DNA of 59,143 bases from contig NZ_JAIULG010000026.1 in assembly GCF_020169415.1 (NCBI RefSeq), positions 1 to 59,143 on the forward strand, in the 5' to 3' direction. A program made the translations under genes and the position numbers. The notes below the pieces were generated by a model, which saw only the letters and a program-made list of their open reading frames with translations, searched no databases and was not told the DNA's origin. Position 1 is the stretch's first letter, and each line of letters begins with the position of its first letter. Positions 12,061-21,525 of this stretch are shown one piece after another. The DNA is from Tsukamurella sp. M9C (GTDB taxonomy: Bacteria > Actinomycetota > Actinomycetes > Mycobacteriales > Mycobacteriaceae).

Positions 12061-12981
12061 TTGGCGGCAGCGCCGGACGCGGAGAACCCGGGCCTGGACC
12101 TGGGTGAGCTCGCGCACCACCCCGCAGCGCGGGACCCGCACGACGACTCGCTGGACGCCACCGGCCGGCCCCGCGTCGAGTTCCCCGAGCCGACGCCCAA
12201 GACCACGCACGGCCCGGCCCGCGTGATCGCGGTGTGCAACCAGAAGGGCGGCGTCGGCAAGACGACGACCACCATCAACCTGGGCGCCTCGCTCGCCTCC
12301 TACGGGCGGCGCGTGCTGCTCGTCGACCTGGACCCGCAGGGCGCGCTCTCCGCCGGCCTCGGCGTCGCGCACCACGAGCTCGAGCTCACGGTGCACAACC
12401 TGCTCATGGAGTCCCGCATCTCCGCGGACGACGTGCTGCTGCGCACCCGAGTGGACGGCCTGGACCTGCTGCCGTCGAACATCGACCTCTCCGCCGCGGA
12501 GATCCAGCTGGTCAACGAGGTGGGCCGCGAGCAGACGCTCGGCCGCGCGCTGTACCCGGTGCTGGATCGCTACGACTACATCCTCATCGACTGCCAGCCC
12601 TCCCTGGGCCTGCTGACGGTGAACGCGCTGGCGTGCGCGGATCAGGTGCTGATCCCCATGGAGTGCGAGTACTTCGCGCTGCGCGGCCTGGCCCTGCTGA
12701 CGGACACCGTCGACAAGGTCAAGGACCGCCTGAACCCCCGGCTGGGCATGGCCGGCATCGTGGTCACGATGTTCGACTCGCGGACGCTGCACTCGCGCGA
12801 CGTGATGGCCCGCGTGGTCGAGGTCTTCGGCGACGCCGTGTACCACTCGGTGATCTCCCGCACCGTGCGTTTCCCGGAGACCTCCGTCGCGGGCGAGCCG
12901 ATCACCTCGTGGGCCCCGAAGTCGTCCGGCGCCACCGCCTATCGCGCCCTCGCGCGCGAGGTCATCGCGCAGGAGAAGTGA
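12061..12981 (+). CDS. ParA/Soj-type chromosome partitioning ATPase
   Basis: 306 residues from a TTG with GGAGG six bases upstream; no better start exists. The deviant Walker A KGGVGKTTT is at about 62-70, the VDLDPQGALSAGLG motif near 88-101, and IDCQPSLGLLTVNAL near 177. It corresponds to Rv1708, a second ParA-like gene distinct from the oriC parA. Linked to scpA and scpB by a 4-base overlap, it is likely to act in chromosome organisation with the SMC complex. The protein has a 55-residue acidic N-terminal extension of no known motif. Confidence 0.92.
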   Translation: MAAAPDAENPGLDLGELAHHPAARDPHDDSLDATGRPRVEFPEPTPKTTHGPARVIAVCNQKGGVGKTTTTINLGASLASYGRRVLLVDLDPQGALSAGLGVAHHELELTVHNLLMESRISADDVLLRTRVDGLDLLPSNIDLSAAEIQLVNEVGREQTLGRALYPVLDRYDYILIDCQPSLGLLTVNALACADQVLIPMECEYFALRGLALLTDTVDKVKDRLNPRLGMAGIVVTMFDSRTLHSRDVMARVVEVFGDAVYHSVISRTVRFPETSVAGEPITSWAPKSSGATAYRALAREVIAQEK

Positions 12982-13871
12982 CCGACACCGCAGCGGCCCC
13001 CGAGCCGATCGAAGCCGAGGTCCCGCTCGACCCCGCCCCCGAGGCACCGTCGGACGCGGACGCCCCGCAGCCCGGCTTCACGGTCAAGCTCGCCAACTTC
13101 GAGGGCCCCTTCGACCTGCTCCTGCAGCTGATCGGCGGCAGGCGTCTCGACGTCACCGAGGTGGCGCTGCACGTGGTGACCGACGAGTTCATCGCCTACA
13201 CCAAGCAGCTCGGCGCCGAGGCCGACCTCGACCAGACCACCGAATTCCTCGTCGTCGCCGCGACGCTGCTCGACCTCAAGGCCGCGCGGCTCCTGCCCGC
13301 GGGCGAGGTAGAGGACGCCGAGGACCTCGCACTGCTCGAGGCCCGCGACCTGCTGTTCGCCCGCCTGCTCCAGTACCGCGCGTACAAGCAGGTGGCCGAG
13401 CTGATGGCCCAGCTGGAGGCGAAGGCGAACCGTCGGTACCCCCGGGCGGTGGGCCTGGAGCCCCGGTTCGAGGAGCTCGTCCCCCCGGTCCAGCTGGGCG
13501 TCACGCCCGAGCAGTTCGCGCTCGTCGCCGCGTCCGCGTTCACGCCGAAGCCCAAGCCGACGGTCGGCCTCGGGCACCTGCACGTGCCCAAGGTCTCGGT
13601 GCCGGAACAGGCCCGGCTCATCGCGGCGCGGCTGCGGGAGCGGCCCGACCACTGGTCCGGGTTCTCCGAGCTCGTCGCCGACTGCGACTCCGGCATCGCC
13701 GTGATCGCCCGCTTCCTCGCGCTGCTCGAGCTGTACCGCGAGCGGGCCGTGCTGTTCGACCAGCCCGAGGCGCTCGGCGACCTCAAGGTGCGTTGGTCGG
13801 GGGAGAACGAGAACCTGGTCGTGGGCGGCACCCGCGACGAGTACGACGAGACACCCGAGGAGGAATCGTGA
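12978..13871 (+). CDS. scpA: segregation and condensation protein A (kleisin)
   Basis: 297 residues from a GTG overlapping the parA stop, with AGGAG just upstream. After a 35-residue Pro/Glu-rich lead, the kleisin N-terminal domain starts at FTVKLANFEGPFDLLLQLI. The central LEARDLLFARLLQYRAYKQVAE helix and a winged-helix C-terminus (SELVADCDSGIAVIARFLAL) follow. ScpA bridges the SMC heads with ScpB. The 3' end overlaps scpB by four bases. Confidence 0.95.
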   Translation: MTDTAAAPEPIEAEVPLDPAPEAPSDADAPQPGFTVKLANFEGPFDLLLQLIGGRRLDVTEVALHVVTDEFIAYTKQLGAEADLDQTTEFLVVAATLLDLKAARLLPAGEVEDAEDLALLEARDLLFARLLQYRAYKQVAELMAQLEAKANRRYPRAVGLEPRFEELVPPVQLGVTPEQFALVAASAFTPKPKPTVGLGHLHVPKVSVPEQARLIAARLRERPDHWSGFSELVADCDSGIAVIARFLALLELYRERAVLFDQPEALGDLKVRWSGENENLVVGGTRDEYDETPEEES

Positions 13872-14521
13872 GCGAGCAGGCCGAGGACTTCGCCCTCGTC
13901 GAGGGGATGGAACCCGACGAGCTGCGGTCGGCGCTGGAGGCGCTGCTGCTGGTGGTGGACGCGCCCGCGACCGCGGAGCAGCTGGGCACCGCCCTGGAGG
14001 AGCCGGAGGAGCGGATCACCGCCGACCTGCGCGCCTGGGCCGGGGAGCTCGCCGAGCGGCGGTCGGGCATGGAACTCCGCGAATCCGCGGAGGGCTGGCG
14101 GCTCTACAGCCGCGCCGAGTACGCGCCCTACGTCGAACGGCTGCTCCTCGACGGGGTGCGGTCCAAGCTGACCCGCGCCGCGCTCGAGACCCTCGCGGTG
14201 ATCGCCTACAAGCAGCCGGTGAGCCGGTCCCAGGTCGGGGCGGTGCGCGGCGTCAACGTCGACGGGGTGATGCGCACGCTCGCGGCCCGTGGCCTGATCG
14301 CCGAGGCGGGCACCGACGCCGGCGCCACGACCTACGCGACCACCGAGCTCTTCCTCGAGCGGCTCGGCCTGAGCTCGCTCGACGAGCTGCCGCCGCTCGC
14401 GCCCCTGCTGCCCGAGATCGACGTCATCGAGGACCTCAGCTCCCACCTCGACGAGGAGCCGCGCTTCGCCAAGCTCGGCCGCAAGAGCGCCGACGTGATC
14501 GGATTCGATCCCGATGCCTGA
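13868..14521 (+). CDS. scpB: segregation and condensation protein B
   Basis: 217 residues from a GTG with GAGGAGG upstream. Two winged-helix domains are visible: the first at about 15-95 (EALLLVVDAPATAEQLGTAL), the second at about 100-190, including LETLAVIAYKQPVSRSQV and VRGVNVDGVMRTL. It binds ScpA in the SMC condensin complex. A C-terminal tail of about 40 residues is outside the conserved fold. The next gene begins inside its last codons. Confidence 0.95.
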   Translation: MSEQAEDFALVEGMEPDELRSALEALLLVVDAPATAEQLGTALEEPEERITADLRAWAGELAERRSGMELRESAEGWRLYSRAEYAPYVERLLLDGVRSKLTRAALETLAVIAYKQPVSRSQVGAVRGVNVDGVMRTLAARGLIAEAGTDAGATTYATTELFLERLGLSSLDELPPLAPLLPEIDVIEDLSSHLDEEPRFAKLGRKSADVIGFDPDA

Positions 14522-15122
14522 CCTCTCCGCCGTCCTCCGCGAGGCCTTCCCGCTCGGCGCCGCCGGCCCGACGGTCCGCCGCTGGTGGCCGCTCGTCCTC
14601 ACCGGGGCCGTCGCCGCGCTGACCGGGTGGGCCGCGACCGCCACCTGGTTCGGGCTGACCATCGGCCGGGTCGGGGTGCCGTTCGGGTTCACGGGTACGG
14701 GACGGATGGTGCTCACCGGCCCTGAGGCGGACGCGGTGGTGACCGGCGGGTTCGGGAGTCCGGACGTGCTGGCCGACGGGGTGCTCCCGTGGGGCTACGC
14801 CACCGCCGGCCTCGCGATCGTCGCCCTGATCCTGGTGATCGTCGCCACGATGCGGCCGTCCTTCGCCGCCCGCGGCCGCGCCCTCGCGAGCGGGCTCCTC
14901 GGGCTGGCCGCGGTCCTGTCGATCCTCGTGTGGATCTTCCCGGCCATGATGATGAGCGGGCTGGAGGACCTGACCGGCGGCGACGCGGGCGGCGACCCGC
15001 TGTTCTTCCCGCCGAAGGGCGGTCTGGTGAGCACGATCGTGGTCACGTCCACCGGGGCGGCGGTGCTGTTCATGGGCCGCCGGAACCGTCCGCTGAGCGC
15101 CGCCCGCGCCGCGCCGCGCTGA
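14514..15122 (+). CDS. small membrane protein of unknown function between scpB and rluB
   Basis: 202 residues, overlapping scpB by eight bases. Four hydrophobic segments are visible: about 26-48, 93-112, 123-146 and 167-186. A short external loop between the first two is rich in Gly and Thr. I recognise no family motif. Being locked in an operon with condensin and RluB genes suggests regular expression rather than a shared function. It is not in the Rv1709-Rv1711 order as I know it, so it looks lineage-specific. Confidence 0.75.
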   Translation: MPDLSAVLREAFPLGAAGPTVRRWWPLVLTGAVAALTGWAATATWFGLTIGRVGVPFGFTGTGRMVLTGPEADAVVTGGFGSPDVLADGVLPWGYATAGLAIVALILVIVATMRPSFAARGRALASGLLGLAAVLSILVWIFPAMMMSGLEDLTGGDAGGDPLFFPPKGGLVSTIVVTSTGAAVLFMGRRNRPLSAARAAPR

Positions 15123-15164
15123 CGAATACCGATTTCGGCCGCGACCTGCGATCATGGAGTGATC

Positions 15165-16109
15165 ATGAACAGACCCGCTCGCCGTGATGGCACACCGGAC
15201 CGAAGCAGAACCAGCAAGCCGAAACAGGGTGCGAAGCCGCCGCAGAAGCAGGCGGGGCGCCAGGGCGGCGTCCCCCGCCTGTCGAACGCCAAACCCGCAC
15301 GCACGCAGAACGTCCCCGCGCGCGACGTCGACGATTGGGACGCGCCCGAGAAGACCCCGCATCCCGGCGGCGACAGCGACAAGATCCGCCTGCAGAAGGT
15401 GCTGGCCCAGGCCGGCGTCGCATCGCGGCGCGTGGCCGAGGACATGATCGCCGACGGCCGCGTCGAGGTCGACGGCGAGATCGTGACGGAGCAGGGCCGC
15501 CGCGTCGACCCGAACGTCGCGGTCGTCCGCGTCGACGGCGTGCGCGTGCTCGTCAACGAGAACCTCGTGCACCTCGCGCTGAACAAGCCCCGCGGCTGGC
15601 AGTCGACGATGAGCGACGACATGGGCCGCCCCTGCGTGGGCGACATCGTGGCCGAGCGCGTCGCCGCCGGCCAGCGGCTCTTCCACGTCGGCCGCCTCGA
15701 CGCCGACACCGAGGGCCTGCTGCTCATCACCAACGACGGCGACCTCGCGCACCGCCTCATGCACCCCTCCTACGAGGTGCCGAAGACCTACCTCGCGTGG
15801 GTGCAGGGCGAGGTGCAGCGCCGGCTCGGCAATACGTTGCGCTCCGGCGTCGAGCTCGAGGACGGCCCCGCGAAGGTGGACAAGTTCTCCGTGCTCGAGG
15901 CGTCGGAGGGCCGCTCGATGGTCCGCGTCGTGCTGCACGAGGGCCGCAAGCACATCGTCCGGCGGCTGCTGGCGGAGGTCGGGCACCCCGTCGAGCGCCT
16001 CGTGCGCACGCACGTGGGGTCGGTGGCCCTGGGCGATCAGCGCCCGGGCTCGCTGCGCGTCCTCGGCCGCGACGAGGTGTCTGCGCTGTACCAGGCGGTG
16101 GGACTGTGA
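15165..16109 (+). CDS. rluB: RsuA/RluB family 23S rRNA pseudouridine synthase
   Basis: 314 residues. The ATG at 15165 has GGAG five bases upstream and is preferred over the GTG at 15159. The first 70 residues are basic and disordered (PKQGAKPPQKQAGRQGG). An S4 domain follows (IRLQKVLAQAGVASRRVAEDMI). The catalytic Asp is in HVGRLDADTEGLLLITNDG. The family converts a uridine in the large-subunit rRNA peptidyl-transferase region to pseudouridine. The 3' end overlaps cmk by four bases. Confidence 0.94.
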   Translation: MNRPARRDGTPDRSRTSKPKQGAKPPQKQAGRQGGVPRLSNAKPARTQNVPARDVDDWDAPEKTPHPGGDSDKIRLQKVLAQAGVASRRVAEDMIADGRVEVDGEIVTEQGRRVDPNVAVVRVDGVRVLVNENLVHLALNKPRGWQSTMSDDMGRPCVGDIVAERVAAGQRLFHVGRLDADTEGLLLITNDGDLAHRLMHPSYEVPKTYLAWVQGEVQRRLGNTLRSGVELEDGPAKVDKFSVLEASEGRSMVRVVLHEGRKHIVRRLLAEVGHPVERLVRTHVGSVALGDQRPGSLRVLGRDEVSALYQAVGL

Positions 16110-16807
16110 CCCTCGTGATCGCCATGGACGGCCCCTCGGGGACCGGTAAGTCGACGGTGGCCCGGCGCATCGCCGAGAACCTCGGCGCGCGCTACCTGGA
16201 CACCGGCGCGATGTACCGCGCCGCCACCGTCTGGGCGCTGGAGCGGGAGGTCGACCTCACCGACCCGGCCGCGATCGCCGCGGCCACGGCGGACCTGCCG
16301 CTGGCCATGGGCTGCGATCCGCTCGCCGAGCAGGTGGAGCTGGACGGGATCTCGATCACCCGCCGGATCCGCGAGGACGACGTGACCGCCGCCGTGTCGG
16401 CCGTGTCCGCGGTGCCCGAGGTGCGCGAGCAGCTCGTGGAGTACCAGCGGGCCATCGCCGCCGACGACGATTCGCCGATCGTGGTGGAGGGCAGGGACAT
16501 CGGCACCGTCGTCTTCCCCGACGCGCCGGTGAAGATCTACCTGACGGCCTCGGCGCAGGCGCGCGCGCAGCGCCGCCACGCGCAGAACACCGAGCTGGGG
16601 CTGCCCAGCGACTACGACGAGGTGCTGGCGTCCGTGCAGCGCCGCGACGGCCTGGACTCGACGCGGAAGATCTCGCCGCTGCGCCCGGCCGAGGACGCGA
16701 TCGAGCTGGACTCGTCGGACATGAACCTGGAGGAGACCGTCGCAGCGGTGGCCGAGACGGCCGACCGCGCGCTGAGCGCCTCCCGCGATAAGGAGGTCAC
16801 GCGATGA
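16106..16807 (+). CDS. cmk: cytidylate kinase
   Basis: 233 residues from a GTG overlapping the rluB stop. The P-loop GPSGTGKST is at residues 9-17, [10 protein letters not shown] near 32-41 binds CMP, and [15 protein letters not shown] near 130 is the family signature. It phosphorylates CMP and dCMP, feeding the pool that pyrG supplies upstream. The ATG of der overlaps its stop. Confidence 0.96.
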   Translation: MTLVIAMDGPSGTGKSTVARRIAENLGARYLDTGAMYRAATVWALEREVDLTDPAAIAAATADLPLAMGCDPLAEQVELDGISITRRIREDDVTAAVSAVSAVPEVREQLVEYQRAIAADDDSPIVVEGRDIGTVVFPDAPVKIYLTASAQARAQRRHAQNTELGLPSDYDEVLASVQRRDGLDSTRKISPLRPAEDAIELDSSDMNLEETVAAVAETADRALSASRDKEVTR

Positions 16808-18246
16808 GTGACAACGAGTTCGAGTACGCCGGCTCCGATGCCGCGGACGGCACCTGGGACGACGAGGGCGACTTCGCCGAGTACGAGGGCGACTTCGCCG
16901 ATCTCGAGGCGGAGGCCGCGCAGGAGGCCATGTGCCTGCCGACGGTCGCGATCGTGGGCCGCCCCAACGTGGGCAAGTCGACGCTGGTCAACCGCATCCT
17001 CGGTCGCCGCGAGGCCGTCGTCGAGGACATCCCGGGCGTGACCCGCGACCGGATCAGCTACGAGGCCAACTGGGCCGGCCGACGGTTCCTGGTGCAGGAC
17101 ACCGGCGGTTGGGAGCCGGACGCCAAGGGGATGCAGCAGTCCATCGCTGCGCAGGCCGAGGTCGCCATGCGCACGGCGGACGCGATCGTGGTGGTCGTGG
17201 ACGCGACCGTCGGCGCCACCGCGACCGACGAAGCCGTCGCCCGCGTGCTGCGCCGCTCCAAGACCCCCGTGATCCTGGCGGCCAACAAGGTCGACGACCA
17301 GCGCACGGAGGCCGAGGCCGCGACGCTGTGGTCGATGGGCCTCGGTGAGCCGCACACGATCTCGGCCGCACACGGCCGCGGGACGGGTGACCTGCTGGAC
17401 GTCATCCTGGAGAAGCTGCCGGAAACGCCCCGCGAGGGCACCGGCGGCACCGGTCCGCGCCGCATCGCGCTGATCGGCAAGCCGAACGTCGGCAAGAGCT
17501 CGCTGCTCAACAAGCTCACCGGCGAGAACCGGTCGGTCGTCGACAACGTCGCCGGCACCACCGTCGATCCGGTGGACTCGCTCGTCGAGCTCGGCGGCCG
17601 GACGTGGAAGTTCATCGACACCGCGGGCCTGCGCAAGAAGGTCAACCAGGCCAGCGGGCACGAGTTCTACGCCTCGCTGCGCACCAAGGGCGCGATCGAG
17701 GCCGCGGAGGTCGCGATCGTGCTGATCGACGCCTCGCAGCCGATCACCGAGCAGGACCAGCGGGTGCTGTCGATGGTGGTCGAATCGGGCCGCGCGCTGG
17801 TGATCGCCTACAACAAGTGGGACCTCGTCGACGAGGACCGCCGGTACCAGCTGGAGAAGGAGATCGACCGCGAGATGGTCCAGATCCCCTGGGCGATGCG
17901 GGTCAACATCTCCGCGCAGACCGGGCGCGCCATGCAGAAGCTGGTGCCCGCGATCGATACCGCGCTCGAGTCGTGGGACAAGCGCATCCCGACGGGCCGC
18001 CTCAACAACTGGCTGCGCGACGTGATGGCCGCGACCCCGCCGCCCCTGCGCGGCGGCAAGCTGCCCAAGGTGCTGTTCGCGACCCAGGCAGCGACGCGTC
18101 CGCCGACGTTCGTGCTGTTCAGCTCCGGGTTCCTGGAGGCCGGTTACCGGCGGTTCCTCGAGCGCCGGCTCCGCGAGGAGTTCGGCTTCGACGGCTCGCC
18201 GGTGCGGGTGAACGTCCGGGTCCGCGAGAAGCGCGCGAAGAAGTAA
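16804..18246 (+). CDS. der: ribosome biogenesis GTPase Der (EngA)
   Basis: 480 residues. An acidic leader of about 40 residues precedes two tandem G domains. The first has GRPNVGKST near 52-60 and DTGGWEPD near 99; the second has GKPNVGKSS near 225-233, DTAGLRKK near 273 and NKWD near 338. A KH-like domain closes the protein. Der assists 50S assembly. The arrangement cmk-der is conserved in actinobacteria. Confidence 0.96.
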   Translation: MSDNEFEYAGSDAADGTWDDEGDFAEYEGDFADLEAEAAQEAMCLPTVAIVGRPNVGKSTLVNRILGRREAVVEDIPGVTRDRISYEANWAGRRFLVQDTGGWEPDAKGMQQSIAAQAEVAMRTADAIVVVVDATVGATATDEAVARVLRRSKTPVILAANKVDDQRTEAEAATLWSMGLGEPHTISAAHGRGTGDLLDVILEKLPETPREGTGGTGPRRIALIGKPNVGKSSLLNKLTGENRSVVDNVAGTTVDPVDSLVELGGRTWKFIDTAGLRKKVNQASGHEFYASLRTKGAIEAAEVAIVLIDASQPITEQDQRVLSMVVESGRALVIAYNKWDLVDEDRRYQLEKEIDREMVQIPWAMRVNISAQTGRAMQKLVPAIDTALESWDKRIPTGRLNNWLRDVMAATPPPLRGGKLPKVLFATQAATRPPTFVLFSSGFLEAGYRRFLERRLREEFGFDGSPVRVNVRVREKRAKK

Positions 18247-18250
18247 CGCC

Positions 18251-19567
18251 GTGACGGCGGTGGAGGTCCCGGCCGCGCCCGTACCGCGCCGCCAGGTGGC
18301 GGCGTGGTGCGCGTGGGACTGGGGGAGCGCCGCGTTCAACGCGGTGATGACCACGTTCATCTTCACCGTGTACCTGACCGGCGCCGTCGGCGAGGACCTC
18401 CCGGGCCCGATCAGTGCCACCAGCTGGCTGTCGTGGGCGATGGCCGCCGCCGGCGTGGTCGTCGCCCTGACCGCGCCGGTCCTCGGCGGTCGCGCCGACG
18501 CCGCGGGCCGGCGGAGGTTCTCCCTCGCCGTGTGGAGCGCCGTCGTCACGCTGTGCACCGCCGCGTGCTTCTTCGTGCGCGACGAGTACCAGTTCCTGTG
18601 GCTCGGCCTGCTGCTCCTCGCGGTGGGGACCGCCGCCTTCGAGCTGGCGAACGTGCCGTACTACGCGATGCTGCGGCAGGTCTCCACGCCGGAGACGATC
18701 GGCCGGGTGTCCGGGATCGGCTGGGCCTGCGGCTACTTCGGCGGGATCGTGCTGCTGCTGATCTGCAACTTCGGCTTCATCGCGGGCGACGGGCCGACCC
18801 GCGGATTCCTCGACGTGCCCACCGAGGGCGGGCTGAACATCCGGCTCGTGGCCCTGTTCGCGGCGGCGTGGTTCGCGATCTCCGCGCTGCCGGTGCTCTT
18901 CCTCGTGCCGGAGCTCCCCGCGGACCCGAGCGCGGCGCCCCGCCGCGGGATCGCCGGGGCCTACCGCGACCTGTTCGCGACGATCGGCTCGCTCTGGCGC
19001 GCGGACCGCAACGTGGTGTGGTTCCTCGTCTCGTCGGCGGTGTTCCGCGACGGGCTCGCGGCGACCTTCACCTTCGGCGCGGTGCTCGCGCACAGCGTAT
19101 ACGGGATGAGCGAGTCGACGGTGCTGCTGTTCGGCGTGGCCGCCAATGTCGTGGCCGCGCTGGGTGCGGTGATCGCCGGGCGGTTCGACGACCGGATCGG
19201 CCCGAAGCCGGTGATCGTGACCTGCCTCGTGGGGATGCTGATCGCGGGGACGGTGCTGCTGTTCGTGAGCGGCGAGACCATGTTCTGGGTCTTCGGGCTC
19301 ATGCTCACGGTGTTCGTGGGCCCGGCCCAGTCATCGGCGCGCAGCATGCTGGCGCGGATGACGGTGCCCGGCCGCGAGGGCCAGATGTTCGGGCTGTACC
19401 AGACCACCGGCCGCGCGGCCTCGTTCCTCGGGCCGCTGTTGTTCGGTGTCTTCGTCGCCGTCTTCGGCACCGACCGGGCCGGCATCGGCGGCATCATCGT
19501 GGTCCTCGCGCTGGGGCTGGTTCTGCTCCTGCAGGTGCGGCCCGCCCGCGACCGCGCGGTCGCCTGA
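18251..19567 (+). CDS. MFS transporter, UMF1/Atg22-like family
   Basis: 438 residues from a GTG four bases after der. The opening motif WCAWDWGSAAFNAVMTTFIF is typical of the UMF1 (Atg22-like) branch, and about twelve hydrophobic segments follow. GGRADAAGRRR near 78 is the loop 2-3 MFS motif, with a second-half equivalent at GRFDDRIGPKPV. The substrate is unknown; yeast Atg22 exports vacuolar amino acids. It probably shares the der transcript and ends the run, with element L1 75 bases downstream. Confidence 0.88.
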   Translation: MTAVEVPAAPVPRRQVAAWCAWDWGSAAFNAVMTTFIFTVYLTGAVGEDLPGPISATSWLSWAMAAAGVVVALTAPVLGGRADAAGRRRFSLAVWSAVVTLCTAACFFVRDEYQFLWLGLLLLAVGTAAFELANVPYYAMLRQVSTPETIGRVSGIGWACGYFGGIVLLLICNFGFIAGDGPTRGFLDVPTEGGLNIRLVALFAAAWFAISALPVLFLVPELPADPSAAPRRGIAGAYRDLFATIGSLWRADRNVVWFLVSSAVFRDGLAATFTFGAVLAHSVYGMSESTVLLFGVAANVVAALGAVIAGRFDDRIGPKPVIVTCLVGMLIAGTVLLFVSGETMFWVFGLMLTVFVGPAQSSARSMLARMTVPGREGQMFGLYQTTGRAASFLGPLLFGVFVAVFGTDRAGIGGIIVVLALGLVLLLQVRPARDRAVA

Positions 19568-19641
19568 GCGGTCACGGTTCGGCGGGGCCGAGGGCACGGG
19601 TGGTCGACTATCGAACCGGGATGTAGGCCGGATCACTGCGC

Positions 19642-19693
19642 TCTCGGATTCTGTCCACTATGGACACGCTGCCCGGCGTGGACGGGTCCGAGA
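19642..19693. repeat. structured repeat, copy L1
   Basis: Outer arms TCTCGGATT and GGTCCGAGA pair over nine positions (two as G-T wobbles). Inside are a perfect palindrome TGTCCA-CTA-TGGACA (19651-19665) and a weaker second hairpin. It lies between the convergent MFS and GntR genes, about 35 bases past the GntR stop. A related copy is at 21631-21684. The two could act as terminators, operators or small dispersed repeats. Confidence 0.7.
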
Positions 19694-19731
19694 GTCGCTC
19701 GGTTCGTGTGACGACGAGATCCGGCCGGATA

Positions 19732-20097
19732 TCACCGGTGTACGGCGTCGATCGCCTGCTGGTGCGTGAAGCCCAGTTCCATGGCGGCGGCGAGATAGTT
19801 GCGAGCCAGGCGGTGCAGGTCCTCGGTGGGCGGCGCGACGGTGGCGGTGGGCGGCGTGAGCACGTGCGTGCCGCGCCCGCGACGCGACTCCACCCAGCCC
19901 TGGGCCTCCAGGTCGCGGTACGCCCGCCCGACGGTGCCGACCGCCACGTCGAGGTCGCGGGCCAACTGCCGCAACGGGGGCAGTCGGTCGCCCGGCTGGA
20001 GCCCGCCCGAGGCGATCACGCCCGCGATCTGTCGCCGGATCTGCTCGTACGGCGGTAGTGGATCGTCCGAGCGGACCACGATGGCGGGGCCGGTCAC
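19732..20097 (-). CDS. YtrA-type GntR transcriptional regulator
   Basis: 121 residues from a GTG whose GTGA overlaps the stop of the membrane protein upstream. The winged helix occupies residues 11-80 (LPPYEQIRRQIAGVIASGG, then LPPLRQLARDLDVAVGTVGRAY and SRRGRGTHV). Only about 40 residues follow, too short for a FadR-type ligand domain, so it is a YtrA-class repressor. These usually control their own operon. Candidate operators are the two TGTTTGAWACAA repeats upstream of the lipoprotein gene. Confidence 0.88.
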   Translation of the reverse strand: MTGPAIVVRSDDPLPPYEQIRRQIAGVIASGGLQPGDRLPPLRQLARDLDVAVGTVGRAYRDLEAQGWVESRRGRGTHVLTPPTATVAPPTEDLHRLARNYLAAAMELGFTHQQAIDAVHR

Positions 20098-21008
20098 GGC
20101 CGGACCTCCCGGAGGCGCACGGCCGCTGCGCCCGTCTGTCGGGTGCGAGTGGGGACGAGGAAGGCCAGGAACGCCCAGATTCCGAGGATGAATCCGTACG
20201 TTGCGCCCAGCGGGAATCCGATGCGCCCGATCCACCACATCGTGGAATCGTCCGACGAGTTCGCCACCTGCAGCGCTGCGAGGGTGAGAGACCAGCCCAG
20301 GACGACGAGGAGGAACCCGGTGGCCATGGCTGTCGCGGCGATCGTGCGGGTCGTGATCCCCACGCGCAGGGCGATGTCGAGCTCAGCCTGGTCCAGGGCG
20401 CCCCACCTCCGGGCGCCGAACATCGTGGACACGGCGAGGATCGTCGACAGCACGATGGCGAGCGCGGCGGGGATGGCGTAGAAGGAGCCGGCGAACGGAG
20501 TCGTGATCTCGACGCCGCCGTATTCGCCGGGTGAGGCGAAGGCGCGGGAAAGACCGTCGTCGTCGGGCGAGGCGGTGGCGCAGCCGATCGCGGAGAACGC
20601 CAACGCGATCACCACTCCGATCACGGTGGCCGCGAGGAGCTTCCTCGGAGCGGTGACGCCGATCGTGCGCGGCGAGAGCGACGCGATCCGGACCGATTCG
20701 CGCGCGCGGACAGTCGAACCGATGATTCCTGTGGCGACTCCGAGCCCGAGCTGGAGGACGATGAGCGCCGCCGGGAAGGCGAGGAGGAGCCCTCGACCGA
20801 GGCGGTCGTCGACGATGAGCACGATCGCCGCGGCGAGGGCCAGGACGGCAGCGAGGCCGAGGGCGATCGCGACTGAGCGAGATGCCCGGCGCGCCTCCGG
20901 GGTGCGCGGCGCGGCGGCGTCCGTGGTTACCAGGACGTAGATCACGCGAATGATCACGGAGGCGATCGCCAGCGGGATGAGGGGCAGCAGGAAGATCGCT
21001 GTGAACAT
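20094..21008 (-). CDS. multi-pass membrane protein of the GntR module, function unknown
   Basis: 304 residues, with about six or seven membrane helices, near 3-27, 48-67, 72-98, 126-147, 173-195, 221-247 and 262-288. A charged loop around 200-220 is ALDQAELDIALRVG. I recognise no transporter motif and no ATPase partner, unlike classical ytr operons. It is translationally coupled to the GntR gene and starts three bases after the lipoprotein gene. A membrane target controlled by the small GntR protein is likely; its substrate is unknown. Confidence 0.8.
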   Translation of the reverse strand: MFTAIFLLPLIPLAIASVIIRVIYVLVTTDAAAPRTPEARRASRSVAIALGLAAVLALAAAIVLIVDDRLGRGLLLAFPAALIVLQLGLGVATGIIGSTVRARESVRIASLSPRTIGVTAPRKLLAATVIGVVIALAFSAIGCATASPDDDGLSRAFASPGEYGGVEITTPFAGSFYAIPAALAIVLSTILAVSTMFGARRWGALDQAELDIALRVGITTRTIAATAMATGFLLVVLGWSLTLAALQVANSSDDSTMWWIGRIGFPLGATYGFILGIWAFLAFLVPTRTRQTGAAAVRLREVRP

Positions 21009-21011
21009 CGG

Positions 21012-21521
21012 TCACTTCTCCTTGGGGGCGTCGCGCCACTGGGACCGGAGTTCGGCGACGGGGGTCTCCGATGCGAATCGGGCTGTGTCGAATGGGGCGG
21101 TGGCGATGCGGATACCATTGTCGCCGTTGATGATCAGGAGGCTGCCGAGCTTATCGCGCAGGCCGTCGGTGCGTGCGAAGGATCGCGCGAGGGTCGTGGC
21201 GCCGTCCCGGGTGCCGTCCGGGCCGACGCCGGGGCCGCACATCTCGATCGTGAGCGCGATCCGTCCGTCCGCTGCCTGGTCGGCACTGAAGGCGCCGCTG
21301 AAGTTGACGGGCTGGTCGAGCTCGGCGAGTCCTTGCCCCGCACGCTTGATGGCGGGCCCGATGCCCTCGTTGTAGACGATGAAGTCCTCGCCGGCGCACT
21401 CCGGCAGGGCGACCATCGAGCCGGAGACGGGGTACTTCGTCACCGTCGAAACGGCGCCGCAGCCGGCGAGGGCGAGGCCCGCGAGGGCGACCGCGGGGGC
21501 GGCGATCAGGGAGCGACGCAT
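21012..21521 (-). CDS. lipoprotein, first gene of the GntR module
   Basis: 169 residues. The signal peptide ends in the lipobox LALAGC with the acylated Cys at residue 21. The mature part has two further Cys residues (in PECAGED and EMCGPG) that could form a disulfide. No domain is recognised. ACAAGGAGT is placed five bases before the ATG as a strong ribosome-binding site. The gene heads a three-gene operon with the membrane protein and GntR regulator. Confidence 0.82.
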   Translation of the reverse strand: MRRSLIAAPAVALAGLALAGCGAVSTVTKYPVSGSMVALPECAGEDFIVYNEGIGPAIKRAGQGLAELDQPVNFSGAFSADQAADGRIALTIEMCGPGVGPDGTRDGATTLARSFARTDGLRDKLGSLLIINGDNGIRIATAPFDTARFASETPVAELRSQWRDAPKEK

Positions 21522-21525
21522 TTTG

